The notes below the pieces were generated by a model, which was not told the DNA's origin, searched no databases, and saw nothing but the letters and a program-made list of their open reading frames with translations. The position numbers and the translations under genes are program-made. Below are positions 48,446 to 64,000 of a stretch of DNA of 64,000 nt, in pieces. Position 1 is the stretch's first letter. Each line of letters starts with the position of its first letter. The DNA comes from Tubulanus polymorphus (taxonomy: Eukaryota > Nemertea > Palaeonemertea > Tubulaniformes > Tubulanidae): positions 1,984,001-2,048,000 of the forward strand of contig NC_134026.1 in assembly GCF_964204645.1 (NCBI RefSeq), given 5' to 3'.

Positions 48446-51327
48446 ATGGCAAATGGAAATAAAAGTTCGACCACAATCCGAAGAAGAACTCAACGAAAAG
48501 TTGTGAAGACCCCTCATTCTACAATCTCCACCCATTGTAATCAGAAAGGCGAATCTTGGAGCTTTTTAGAAAAATTTACGTCATTTTGTTACTCCTCAGC
48601 CTCAGAAGATGTTGAGCCTGAGATTAGCAAAGAAAAACTATTTGGTTTGTTCTAATTCTTATATTTTTACATAAAGTTTAAGTCAATTGAAAATATGATA
48701 TCGATATGAATTGCTGAATTTGGAGTGCTCCAAATACTTGTATCTATTTATGTTTTTTAGGTCCGTCTTCTATTCAGAAGATTATGAGTAGCGAAAAGAC
48801 ATTATTCATGGGACTGATCGTTGTGCGATTGATCAATGCTATGATGATACAAACATCGTTTGTTCCGGATGAATACTGGCAGTCATTAGAAGTAGCCCAT
48901 AGATCAGCATTTGGGTATCCTTCTTTATAGTCTAGTACCTAGCCGTCGTTCTACAAAACAACCTTAGGGAACCGGTAACAACGACTGGAATTCAGACTAC
49001 CTTCCTTACACCAACACATGAGATCGAGATATATGCCTCATTTGTTTATTTTGCTTTCGTGCTTCACAGCGTTCAGATCTTGGTCTTCCAGACTAACCCA
49101 CAGGTTGTTCGTATAATCTGAGAATGAGACTGCCTTTGAAGTGTTGCCTATACACTTATGGCAGCCACTGATAGTGCATACAAAAGCATTATGCCTTGTC
49201 CCACTGAGGGGGTCCATTCTCTCTTCAGTCAGAGATTTTTTCTAAATGTATTGCCCTCAAATCTCTGAAAATATCTTTCACACCATTTGTAGCAGCAAAT
49301 TTCCTTAAATTTACTGTTTAGATATGGATACTTGACATGGGAATGGCGAGTTGGTTTACGCGGTTACTCTTATCCACTAATATTTACATTCATATACAAA
49401 CTATTAGCAATATTCAAGATAGACAACAGACTTCTGTTGGTAAGACCTTCGTGTTAGTTGATAATTGAGAATTTCAAAGCTTCACTGAGCAGAATATAAG
49501 GTTGGTTTTTTTTTCATTTCAGATAAAATTACCAAAAATACTGCAGGCTTTATTCGCCGGTGTCGGGGACTTGTATTTATATAGATTTTCACGACGTATT
49601 TCTAATCAAGCAACCGCCCAGTGGAGTCTGTTCTGTCAGTTAACTTCGTGGTTCACATTTTATTGTTGTACACGAACTCTGACTAACAGCACAGAAGCCA
49701 CTATGATGCCCATTGCTCTATATTATTTTCCCTGGCCGGATAAAACGAGGTTAGTTTTCATAGTGAAATATTTAACCCTAGGGTCTAATAATGGTGAAAC
49801 TCAACTGGCTCTGGCTGGTTTTCCTTTGGTCTTTATTGTGAAACAGAGAAAACTGACGTTCTTTACAGGAAATCTCAGTGGAAGTTTGTACTATTGGTTG
49901 GTATTGCTGTCATGTTTCGTCCTACAGCAGCCATACTTTGGTTACCGATGTGTTTATGGCATGTGTGGCTTAATCGTCGATGGCCAGCATTTAAAACAAT
50001 CATGAAAATTTATACTTCTACTGGGTGAGTGATTTTGTGTAGTAACTGTAGTTCGCCTTTTCAAATCATTGTGTTACGAATTTTTTATTAAGAAATGGAT
50101 TGCAAGATGACTAAATGATGGAAATATCTTCAATTATCTTTTCCAGATTATTCCTCTTTGGTCTCACAATGTTGGTCGATAAGCATTTTTACAGAGACTG
50201 GACCGTTGTGCAGTGGAATTTCCTGAAGTTTAACTTTCTCTCCGACATGGGCACCTTTTACGGCAGTCATCCCTGGCACTGGTATATATCTCAAGGATTT
50301 AATGTCGTCATCGGAACTCATTTCTTCCCATTTATATTCGGTGTTCGAAACACTAAGAATATAGTTCTGTTATATATGATAGCCTGGACTGTTGGTATAT
50401 ACAGGTACGTTTTGGTCCATCAACTTAATATCACCTATTTATGCTAACCCTTTCCCAACCTGGATAATATTTTAAAATTATGCTATTTTTTTTTTACAGT
50501 CTTCTCGGCCATAAAGAATTCCGTTTCATCTATCCGATTCTACCAATAGCTATGCATATCTGTGGAGAATACCTGTCGACTCTGGACCGGAAATCGAAGA
50601 CGGTTACCGCTTCTGATGAAAAAGCGCATAATTTTTCAATCATAGGTGGAAATTTCAATGGGTATATTTTCAAAAGAAAGTTATAAATACTGGGTTATGT
50701 AAAGTTGATTGGATGAAGATCACAATTTCTTTCGACTTTTTCATTTTTCTAGATTAATCAAAAAGGTATTAACCGGACGAACTGCTGCCCTATTTCTGCT
50801 GCTGACTAACATTCCTGCTATGTTGTACTTCGGTCTACTACACCAAAGAGGTACCTTAGATGTGATGAAATACCTCGCGAATTCAGCTGCTGCGATGCCT
50901 GGCTACAGGAAAATGGATATTCTGTTTCTGATGCCTTGTCATTCAACACCTTATTACAGGTATGCAATAAAAATTGGAATTTGATTTAAAACAGACTTTT
51001 CAAGATTCAAAGATTTGAATCTTATTTTTCAGCTATTTACACACCAATGTAGGAATGAGATTTCTGACTTGTGAACCTGATTTGACCGCGTCTGCCGTTA
51101 ATTACACCGATGAAGCTGATCTATTCTATGACTCACCCGGTCAATGGTTAAATCATACATTCCCTGTTAATTCCGCACTACCGACTCATCTCGTCATGTA
51201 CAACGTTCTACACAAGAAAATCAGTTCGTTTCTATCGAGAAATGATTATAAACAATGTGCTCGTATATTTCATACTCATTTACCCGAGGGTAGAGTTGGA
51301 ACTCATATACTAGTGTACTGCACTTGA
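48446..51327 (+). CDS. PIGB: GPI mannosyltransferase 3 (PIG-B)
   Basis: Adds the third mannose of the GPI anchor core in the ER lumen using dolichol-phosphate-mannose (GT22 family, multi-pass membrane protein). Nine exons: 48446-48644, 48761-48914, 49322-49439, 49523-49749, 49869-50024, 50147-50404, 50500-50661, 50753-50959 and 51033-51327. The lumenal catalytic acidic motif after TM1 is SFVPDEYWQSLEVAH. Other family stretches are GYLTWEWRVGLRGYSYP, FYGSHPWHWYISQG, LLGHKEFRFIYPILP and PCHSTPYYSYLHTN. The N-terminal 65 residues before TM1 are basic, serine/threonine-rich and not conserved. Frame is kept across all joins, so the gene appears functional. Convergent with the TIR-HEAT gene. Confidence 0.93.
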
Positions 51328-51994
51328 AAAATGACAGTCAAATATTAAGATTTCCGTCCATGGCATTTTGAAAAACAATTCTTTACCACCTATAGATCTG
51401 GATTTTAGTAAATGCTTTGAGGCAGCTGAAAATTTAGAATTTTAGTGCATGCACGATTCCACACACTACAATGTTAGTGTTGTAAATCTCAAAACTCCTA
51501 TTTTTATTCTACAATGTTAGTGTTGCAAATCTCAAAACTCTTATTCTTATTCTACAATGTTTGTGTTGTAAATCTCAAAACTCTTTTTTTTATTATACGT
51601 GTCTCAAACATTTTTAAATGTTGCTTTGATCATCGAGTTCCAGTAAAGTATATGTGAAAATATGGTTTTGGTTTATACTTTAATACGCTATACAGTATAT
51701 TACAACAATAATGTTTTACATATGAAAAAGGGTTGAAAAAATATCTCATAGACCTATGTCCTAATAAATAAATTTACATAATTGTTATTATCAATAAAAC
51801 ATGTATTTTTATGATTATCTAACGGTAATTAGCTCTAGTACTGGTGTTGTTACCTTCTATATATTTCAATTTGGCGGAAGGCAATGTTATAGATCCCACA
51901 ACTGAATAGTTAAAGTGAAAGTGAACAGATATTTCAAGGTAACGGTAGTGAATTTTGTTTACGCCGATATTCATAATTGGTGAAGTTTTCTTCA
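51328..51994. other. Convergent gap between PIGB (+) and the TIR-HEAT gene (-)
   Basis: Holds the 43-bp tandem repeat and AT-rich sequence with poly(A)-signal-like AATAAA motifs around 51760-51800. It is presumably two 3' UTRs facing each other. No gene seen. Confidence 0.5.
51466..51594. repeat. 43-bp tandem repeat, 3 copies
   Basis: Starts at 51466, 51509 and 51552 with exact period 43. The unit opens CTACAATGTTAGTGTTG and continues TAAATCTCAAAACTC. It lies 140 bp past the PIGB stop, probably in or near its 3' UTR. Confidence 0.85.
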
Positions 51995-53915
51995 TTATTT
52001 CTTCCTTAATTTTCGAAGGTTTGTCATTTCATCGGTTAAGACTTGCGTCACTTTTATTGCAGCTTGAGCTTCGGGACCGGGCATTTTTTCCAAAGCCAAC
52101 TGAGCAGCCCCTCGGACGGTTGAAATCGGGTCATTTCTCCTGTAAACGGAACACATAAAATCAATAGCTAATGCAACATGTACATGTGTTCACAGGCGCA
52201 TGTACAGGTTGACATACCATCGATCTAAAAGTGGTTCAACGGCTTCAGCTACTTTCAAATGTCCTAAAGCGAGACAAACGCTTTCTCTGACCAGACGATC
52301 GTCATCTTCCATACGTGCCAGCAATCTTCTAATGATCTGTTTGTTGTGTTGATCTGTAAGACAAATAATACCAGCATTTAGTAATCAAGTCGTGAATGAA
52401 TTCGTAACTGTATCGGATACAAAAATGCAAAAAACTTACTCGCTTTACCGAGAGCAAGCGCTGAAACAGCTCGCATATTTGGATCGGAATCCGACAGTTG
52501 ATCGAGAAGTATTGCCATCACAGCACGAGTCTTAAACGCCGCTGAAAATGGTAGAAATCAAAATCTTTGTGATATAAAGATTCTGCCGACTGATACAGAT
52601 TTGTATTCAGGGTCAGAATTCGATGGAAATTTACCCATGTTTTGTACAGCAGTAAGTCGTACAGAACTATTCATATCGAATACTTCTTTCATCGCATGCA
52701 TACAAACGGCGTATTCTTCAACGCGTTTGTAAAATATGTGAGGATTTGAACTCGTTCCACAGAAATGGACGTACTTTTTCTTCGTAACGTTCTTCACCTG
52801 TTCGAATATATCTTTATAAATCAACACTAGGAGCCAGTTCGGTCGTTCGTGGCCGAATGTCTCTTTTATTTGCGAACCGTAATCTTTGAGAAAGTTTTCT
52901 CTGAAATCGAAGTACGATGCGGTTTCACTTCCAGAAAAATGTCGGTCCCAAAAATCCATCTCGTTCTGTCGGTCGGGAATGTTGTCTCCTTCCGGTAGTT
53001 TACGTGTCTTGTTCATCGTGAAATTCAACTCATCAAATTCTGAGTCTTCGCTGATTTCTTCATCATCGAGAGATTGAATATTTTCCTTTATCTTTTCAAT
53101 CATTGCCGGGACATTCTTTGTCCAGTCTTCGTCGGTTATCAAAAATGTCCAATTTATCTTGGCGAGCATGAGTTTTCTGAAATGGGCATAAAATGTAAAT
53201 TCAATAATGATATCTATTACTTGCACCTGGTTGAATTAACTGATTTAAATCGTACCTTCCACTATCTAATTGTTCAGTTACGACAGAAAACTGTTCGACT
53301 CCAACTGGGAATATCTGTTTATTTGAAATATAAGCCAACGACAGCTCATCCTGGCATACTTTAGATCCTGCAGAAGCATCGCTTAGAATCTGTATGAACA
53401 CCTGGAACCAGAATATAGTAATCTAAATTGCGATTTAATCACGATAAATTCAATAAGGAAACTACTATTTATGCTAATAATTCATGATTTTCTATTTGAT
53501 TTATACCTTGCATTTTAGAATTGCACTTGCTATTTCACTGCTCGTAGCATTGGATCCTGCACTAGAATTATGCCAGACTTTCAAACCATTTTCCGTAAGT
53601 TTTTCTAAAACAATTGATGATGTAAATTAGTCATATGTTATGAATAATTCTACATTTCTATAAAACACAAAACCTTTGATAGCATACCTGACAGCTTCTT
53701 AGCTACTTTGCTATCAGTGTCGTGATAAGAGATAGTGACCTCACAAGTATCTGCAGTTGCCGCAGGTTTCATGTTTTGATTTGGTGTCGCAAACTTCTCG
53801 CTATCACCAATTATTGATCTAATTGACGTATAAGATGAATTACTGTTTCTACGCTCAATGTCAGCTGTACCAGCAAAACTGTCAGACGGGGTGCAGATTG
53901 TAGTCGCTTCAATCA
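51995..53915 (-). CDS. TIR domain protein with C-terminal HEAT repeats (5' end unresolved)
   Basis: Seven exons can be joined: 53688-53915, 53507-53604, 53256-53401, 52635-53176, 52440-52541, 52218-52353 and 51995-52139 (TAA at 51995-51997). A Ser/Thr-rich N-terminal stretch leads into a TIR fold: strand A EVTISYHDTDSKVAKKLSG, then ENGLKVWHNSSAGSN, EIASAILKCKVFIQILSD, and SKVCQDELSLAYISNKQIFP. The glutamate of QDELSLA aligns with the catalytic glutamate of SARM1-type NADase TIRs. A helical region of about 180 residues (52635-53176) follows, with an acidic patch. Then come HEAT repeats with typical phrasing (AVSALALGKA, LVRESVCLALGHLKVAEAVE, STVRGAAQLALEKM). The upstream exon(s) with the start codon were not found between 53916 and 55850. 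I know no named family with exactly this order. NAD cleavage or immune signalling is inference. Confidence 0.75.
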
Positions 53916-55856
53916 CTAAAATCAACAACCAGATAGTTGATGTTTATAAGCTGTAGTGTGTATACAATATGATATGTACAGTTAAACATGCATCATCCAC
54001 ATCAGGTTTCCTTACATCATAGTATGTGTTAACTACTGGTATGTGTACTTCAAAAACTGGCTTTCATTATTTGGATGAAATACATTCATTGACTGTATTA
54101 TGGTTTATTTTATTCGAATTAGACACTATTTGACTGTTTCTTATTAATCAGGGCCCTGTTTTATAGACATGACTTATCTTTAACCCAGGGACTAACTCAG
54201 TTCATTTTCAATTGAGTTCATAGCTTATAAACCCAGGTTAGCATAGTATTAGCATAGGTGTTAGCATAGTATTATTAGTCATTTCTTGGACTTTTAACGG
54301 TCAATGAGAATGCTCTAGGCTTCTCCAAACACCTTTGTTTTCTGGGGTTATGGCTTGTTTGGATTTGTAGTGTTATGTTATTCTTACCATTGATTTGAAT
54401 AATTGTACCGTCTAATGTTTTATCGGAGTTTCCTGATGCAGCACATCCCATACCATTTTACCTGGACAACCACAAGCTATCTACCCCTGTTTCCGACTAC
54501 CACTACCAACTACCAGATTATGATTTTAGGTTGCCTACCCTCTACTAGGCCTGAAATGTTAAGAGCTGACACTAGCGAGCCTAACGCTTCAAGTTAACTA
54601 ACATATGATTCGTGGGAAACTTAAAACCACTATGAAATTAATGAAAGTTTTAGTCTGAATACCAGTCGTTGTTGCGGTTCCTACAACGTGGTTTAAGGAA
54701 CAGGTACTAGACTATGAAAGTTTATGTTAGCCCCAATGGTTCTATAGCATGGTAGTACTTCCTTTAATAATTATTACAAGAGATTGATTCCATTTTTGAT
54801 TGAATTGAGTTTCACGCCACAATTGCATCACATCACACCAATTAGTAGGATATTACATGTAATGACAGAATAACAGAAACAGTCAGTAGATTACCCAGTA
54901 GTTAGTATTTTCACAATAGAAAGAAGTTAGGGGACAAATAAGGCTAAATAGTTGAGAAAAATAGAAAATTACATTTGACACAACAAACCTATTTTTGACA
55001 GCTGTACTTCGCATGCCACAGTAGGCTTATTACTGTGTAAAAATCTTAACCGTCGAGTGCTGCCACTATATTCATGGTTGGTGGTAGTGTGAACTAACTT
55101 CATCATCGATTGAACCGACATGCCACAGTAGGAATATTGCGATGACCCGTATCTAATTTACACCTCTCTTAGGTGACTGGTGTGTCTGACAAGTCGAGTG
55201 GTGGCAAGACTACTGAATAAGTTCTCCAAACGTCTAGTTGAAAGACTACTGAAACTGCAGCATTTGTGAAGCGGTCTTTTGAATTCAATATTTTCTGTCA
55301 ATTTGAGATTAATCTTTTCGATAGTATACAACGCAGTCGAAGGCAAATCACATTATGAAATACAAAAAAAAAATACATAAAAGATAATGTTTTACTGTCT
55401 ATTTACACACTTTATTCATCATATTATATATTTACATAATACCTCAGCACATTATAGCAACAAACATAATTTTACACATGGTTGTGATCATAGTAATGAC
55501 CTACAAACTGTTACATGATATTAATAAATAACCAGGTATGTTTATCTAAACTTTTAAATATCGATGTATTCACTAACTCAGATCTAAAGAAAACCTCAAT
55601 TCTATTCGTATTAAATACAGTGGTGTGTTTTATGATAAAACACACCACTGTGTATTTCATTTACCCCTATTATTCTAATTTAGCTCTACCGTGGATTAAA
55701 CTTTGATCCACGTTAGAGGTAAATAATGCTTTTCAAATTGTTGCAAAGAAACAGTAATAGAACAATATTGACCTACGTCACTAAATCAAATAACTGTCTC
55801 ACAATCATCACAAATCCAAAATTCAGTACGCTGGTTAAATGTCTAGGTCTAAGAGT
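53916..55856. other. Upstream region of the TIR-HEAT gene and 3' flank of OXCT1
   Basis: Probably contains the missing 5' exon(s) and promoter of the TIR-HEAT gene, but no frame convinces me. It includes a repeat start at 54150 (GGGCCCTGTTTTATAGACA), a short AGCATAGTATTAGCATAGG repeat near 54241, and a pair of hairpins at 55618-55718. Confidence 0.5.
55618..55718. repeat. Two adjacent strong hairpins
   Basis: The first is a perfect 15-bp stem CAGTGGTGTGTTTTA with loop TGA (55618-55650). The second pairs CTCTACCGTGGAT with ATCCACGTTAGAG around a 9-nt loop (55684-55718), with one mismatch. They lie 140-240 bp beyond the OXCT1 stop and may belong to its 3' UTR or to a transposon end. Function unknown. 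Confidence 0.7.
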
Positions 55857-59219
<3,363 letters not shown>

Positions 59220-60341
59220 ATTGCTGCTGACGTCACGATCGGCGATTTCGATTGAATTAGTTTTTTATGTTCGAATCCCGAGAAATATCGACGACACTCG
59301 AAGTCTCCCCACACTAGAACAAATCTAAAGAAGCTTTCTGCATGAAATTTAAGAAAATCATGGAGTCTTCTTTTTACTAATAGCAAATACCCATCTGCAG
59401 TTTCTGACTGTCTAAGTTCCACTGGCAAAAATGTATGGTTTGTTTGGGTTATCTCAAAGATCTCACATAGAAATTGGTTTGAAGTGAAAAAACGGCCATC
59501 CACCATAGAATCTGTACTAGGTTACACTTTATTTTCATCTTTCTCCGCAGTAAATAATTGCTGATTTCGTTGTGAGATATTCGTCGTAGAGTGATGGTTA
59601 TAGGCTTTGGAAGCAGAAAGTCTTCTAAAGCTGATTTCATGTAAATCGGTTGAGTAGTTTTTTAATACAGTCGCCTGACGTGAGGTCATTTTCAGATTGA
59701 CTAGTTGCCACCGTTGTTTTTTTTATTCAGGGATAACTGGGGGTTGGTCATTGATACTGGTTTTATACATTCATTGTGACAAGTCCCGTAGCGCAGTACT
59801 TTTTATCATGCCGAAAACCGCCGCTTCATCGCTAGTCGAGGTGTCCCCGCTGAAGTTAATTGTCGACATTGAAAACATGACACAAAAAAATTCGAAATTT
59901 CTTTTTGACATCGGAACCCCAGATTTTTGTCTGTTGTAGCGTGTGCGTATTCGATTTCAATACGATTTCTGCATCAAAGTCGCAAGTAATTTTATCTCTC
60001 AGCGCATGATCATTTTTTCAGTCATGTCGCTGACACTTTTCTACGAAAACATACAAATACAAATGAACGCCGTTATACACATTATATACAAAATATATAT
60101 TTCATATCAAGTTTTACAGACATAAATATATAATAAACAATAAAATTTGTTGAGTTCATTCATGATTAATGTGTTTAATTGTATTCCAATCACGGAAAAG
60201 TCATTTTAGTAAACACTGTTTTTCATGCTATACAACATACTTATCGTGCATGTTTCATAGAATTATCGGTGCATGCGCGCGGAAGCTACCGGTAGTAGCA
60301 ATTTTTCAAGCAGATTTATTTATCGAATCCAAACTAGTTCT
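59220..60341. other. OXCT1 upstream region and 3' flank of the tetraspanin gene
   Basis: The first part is the OXCT1 promoter side. Short frames on both strands are interrupted and lack conserved composition. No repeat with definable ends. The portion near 60100-60340 is probably the tetraspanin 3' UTR. Confidence 0.5.
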
Positions 60342-62384
60342 TTATTCCGTTTGCACAATTCTGTTGCGTTGGGTTTGAATCTGATGTGATAACGTCCGAG
60401 ACATCCATATGAGTATAATCTGTAGACAGAAACACATGAATATAAACCCGCGCATTTAAAGAGAAAATTGATGACTCTACGAAAAGATGGTTCAACAACA
60501 CACGACTAACCTGTGGAATAATGACCCCAAGACAAATACCGCCAACTAATATCGCATTATCTTCTAACCATTTACCAAAGCCTTTCACACAACCTTGCAC
60601 ATAAATAGTCAAGTACGCTGTGGGCGCTTTCTAAAAAAGTAAAGGGCCATTGATGTATTAACAATTTCTTCGTTTTTATGAAGGCAAAATTATCTAATAA
60701 TAGTACACGTATAAATAATTAAATACCTCCGGCTTAAGTAAACCGAGTCCACACTGTAAATTTCTCAATTCACCCTAGAAAATAGTTTGAAATTGTTGAA
60801 TCTATGACATAAATCATTTTCAAGTTAGGACCAGTAAAATTTATGTGAAATGTATTTTTAGATTTATACCTAGTAAGGCCTGTTAGCTGACTTAGGGCTT
60901 ACCAAATATTCAAGTAATATTTTGGAAGATGTAGGTACACTCACCGGTGTCGGTTTACAACATGAATACGGTACAGAACATTTCTCCCAACTTTTGCTAG
61001 CTTCCGAACAATTGAAATATTCATTTTGGGACCACGTCAAATATCCATTATCATCGTTACTTGAACCGCAGCATTTAAACTGAAAATAAGATGACGTCAT
61101 AGAAGGATAGTTGAAATTTTACGGTGGTTTACCCCTCGCAGATAAGATAAGATCAAAATATGTGTCTATTGACCAAACAAACAGGATATTTAGGTATCAA
61201 CAGATAATTAAATCAAATATGCTTTATATCGATGGGACGTTAAAGGGGTTTGTAAGATATCCTAAATACCGAGTTATATAACGTACATTTATATATCATT
61301 ATCATTAAACCTGAAGTGATGATTCACTGGACCTGCAATGTCGAAAAATGCTCACCTGTTGCTGCATATTATTGATAGAATCTCTCAAATCATCGTCATC
61401 TCTGTAACGTATGATGGCTTTTTGTAGAAATTCCTCAGGGTCTAACCACGTCATCTTCTTGCGTATGCTTTCCACGTAAAAGAACAGGAAGACGAGAACC
61501 CCGAATAACACTTCCAGAAGCAGCAATATCGTTATTATTATGTGATACTTAAAGATAAAGAAATAGAAATGTAATCATTATTTCCCGCTTTGACGAACAC
61601 GTAAAAATCAGAAAACGTATACAGTGGCGTGCTGTTTCTGTATTAAACGGAATAATTATGTGATTTTGAATTATATGATTGGAAACTTCAGGCTTCAAGT
61701 TTCAAAAAGGTTTTTGTAACTTTCAGAGAAACAGTTATTTTCGAGGCATTAAACCGGTTAATACTGTTTAAAAATCTAGCTTACACATTTTAGGAAACAG
61801 GTGTTTTCTCGAAGCGAACCAGTGCAACCGAACGTGGACAATATAAACACAAACGCCCCGGTGACACACATCAATATTGCGGGATCAAATATAAAATCCA
61901 TCACATCCTTGACTTTTTTCTCTTTCACGTACAGCAACCAAGCGCCAAGCCCGGCGGCTACTCCACCCAGTACCTAAATCAAGACCGTAAAGCTGAACGA
62001 TGGCAAGATTTCAAAGATTATTGAAATACATGTATATAATTTATTTTCATAACCATCAATATACAGAACGTGAAATATCTAGGAGTATCAATGTAAATAA
62101 TTCAGTTTTATATACGTAATATATCTAGCTTAATGACACTTAATAAGAAGTCGTTGAAAACATTTTGAGGGTTTAATCAAGTAATGAGTAATCGAAAGTA
62201 CGAGTTGTATATATATAAACATACATGTTTATATGCTTATTGTTAACCACGCCCAACCTATATACAACAAGAGTTTAGCACTTACCCATAATAAAAAGTT
62301 AATGAAGAAAAGGGTATATTTATAAAATGGATTGACAACCGTTTTTCGTCTACTCCTGCCTCGTATGCGGATTAAAGCTGCCAT
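60342..62384 (-). CDS. TSPAN33: TspanC8-subfamily tetraspanin, TSPAN33-like
   Basis: A four-TM membrane organiser. The TspanC8 group binds ADAM10 and steers its trafficking. Seven exons from ATG 62384 ([18 protein letters not shown]) to TAA 60342-60344. TM1 begins [19 protein letters not shown]2 sits in [20 protein letters not shown], followed by [14 protein letters not shown]3 is in [20 protein letters not shown]. The large loop has [20 protein letters not shown], then [27 protein letters not shown] and VQGCVKGF, making eight cysteines, the defining TspanC8 number. NEYFNCSE followed by CSVPYSCC is especially close to TSPAN33. TM4 is in [20 protein letters not shown]. The short tail ends QRNRIVQTE. 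The assignment to TSPAN33 over TSPAN5/14/17 rests on loop wording only. Confidence 0.88.
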
Positions 62385-64000
62385 TTCGCACCAACTTTTG
62401 AAAATCTGTTTAGTTCATTTTCTAGAAATAAATCAACATAGTTTACAATAGGTGTACTACATCATCTGGTTTAGTTAGTGCCATACAGAGGCGTATGTAT
62501 CCATGGCAACATCCTCAATATCTTTCCAATCTGAATTGTGTACATGTATCAATGTACCAGTATTCATGAAATAATCTTGTGACGCATAAGATGTCGTTTC
62601 ACAGAAAATTCGTAAGATGTAAAATGGTTCATAGTCGGTGCATATAGAAACGAATCTAGTTAAACAGTAGACAACGTACATTGCACAACAACATATATTT
62701 AATTAAGACGTCAACTATATAACTGACTATGTATAATTATGTTAATTTCTAAAGCGACCTACAAAGAATGTTAGATGAAAATGACTACTATTCCACGAGT
62801 ATACGGATTTGATCTACCTGCAAATTGATATCACGGGATTGTACTAAACGAATTCAGATTCACTGATAGTTTCCTTTTCGGTCAAAATTCACATCACAAT
62901 CGTTTCTGCAAATAGATTTCTTCACGTATATCCAACGAGCTTTTGTTTTTTGTAACCGGTTTTCCTAGTGCACCCAGAATATAAGCGCTATAGTAGCGCA
63001 TATACTAGCACAATGAGTTTAGTCATAGATATATCAGCCTCTATAACAACACCTCGACATGTGTCCCATGCAATAATAATAATAAACCCAAGCGGCAATT
63101 CAGAAAACTAACACGTCACAATTCACAAACATAATGCGTCATCATTTTACTCGGGACATCGACGATCTCTCATAACGCCGTATAGTTTTAGTCGTTTAAA
63201 AATTCGTTGCCTATATAATTGGATGATGGGGCGTTTGTTTATGTTCGTTTTTGCTAACAAGTTAAATTGTTCTCATTTTAACCCGTAAATCTCCATGATG
63301 AGATCCTCTTCTTTCAAGTGCTTTTCATCGTTCTAGTTTATCTTAAATAATGACTGAGATGTAATGGTTCGAAAAGATTGCATCGTTCGACAAAATTTAA
63401 GTTACGTGATTTTTGTTCAGTGTATTTCCAAAAACGCAACCACCTCCACATTTCTTCATTCAGTCTTCAAACATATTTACAGGTTTCTATTCATGAGCAA
63501 ATTGAAGCCTATTCTGAACCCCTAAAAAAGAAATTGCGAGGGTACATGGTAAAGACGTCTATCTATATATAAATTGACTTTTTGCAGCGTGAATCGATTT
63601 AGAGGCGTATTTGGGCTCCGCTAAACCGACGTATGAGACTGGTTGGAGGCGAGAGGACATCTATTTGTGCAATAAATATTCAAATGCGATCAATTCCGCT
63701 GTCAATATCATTGTATATTCCATAGTTAACAAATGATTTCACGCGGCTGTGGCTTGTGTGTTAATAAATGCACGTAAGTTGTTTTAAGTCCCATGCTTCA
63801 AAAATTATAAAATGTTTTTGTTTTCAATGTCCCAAAGTATAACCATCACATATTTCTATGAAAAATGGGAAACCAAGCTAACAGAAATGACCTTTTCCGG
63901 TCAACCAAATTGGACCATGTCTAAATCGAAATGATATCGTAATTCTTTTTGGTTATATACAGCTGGTTTTGGTTTCTCTGTGATGATCCTTCAGTTCGTT
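62385..64000. other. Tetraspanin upstream region to window end
   Basis: Includes the presumed tetraspanin promoter and leader. AT-rich, with only short open frames such as one at 63378-63572 that has no recognisable motif. No repeat, RNA gene or exon I can support. Confidence 0.5.

Overview
This window is nuclear DNA from an intron-rich, AT-rich invertebrate animal. Genes are split into many short exons with GT-AG introns of roughly 60-400 bp. Intergenic gaps are 0.5-3.7 kb and are full of short DNA-transposon remnants, foldbacks and tRNA-derived repeats. Two axonemal genes, an animal xylose isomerase and a TIR-HEAT protein suggest a marine lophotrochozoan such as a mollusc, brachiopod or annelid. 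That placement is inference; no sequence here fixes the species.

Layout. 1-12888 (+): most of CFAP46 (central-pair protein; its 5' part lies outside the window), with a near-perfect 212-bp palindrome in one intron. 13243-15290: a repeat-rich gap with a hAT-like element, an intronless SAM-methyltransferase gene on (-), and one MITE inserted inside another. 15783-17915 (+): phosphoglycerate mutase. 19055-25194 (-): CFAP251/WDR66, a calmodulin- and spoke-associated complex subunit with a 22-copy 15-bp coding minisatellite. 25195-28847: AT-rich, no convincing gene. 28848-34078 (-): a ZDHHC5/8-type palmitoyltransferase. 35240-38004 (+): a complete xylose isomerase in 12 exons. 38509-45764 (+): Mediator subunit MED23. 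47051-47990 (+): a broken rhodopsin-family receptor. 48446-51327 (+): PIGB, the third GPI mannosyltransferase. 51995-53915 (-): a TIR domain followed by a helical region and HEAT repeats; its 5' end is unresolved. 55857-59219 (-): mitochondrial succinyl-CoA:3-ketoacid CoA transferase (OXCT1). 60342-62384 (-): a TspanC8 tetraspanin closest to TSPAN33. The remainder to 64000 holds nothing I can support.

The genes do not form an operon or a single pathway. CFAP46 and CFAP251 both build the motile-cilium axoneme and lie about 6 kb apart in convergent orientation. The others are housekeeping (PGAM, MED23, PIGB, OXCT1) or membrane and signalling genes (ZDHHC, TSPAN33-like). The items I consider most worth follow-up are the TIR-HEAT protein, which keeps the glutamate expected of NAD-cleaving TIR domains; a CHAT-like, apparently catalytically dead C-terminal domain in CFAP46; the animal xylose isomerase; the intronless methyltransferase; and a MITE family that shows perfect 9-bp target duplications at three separate copies.
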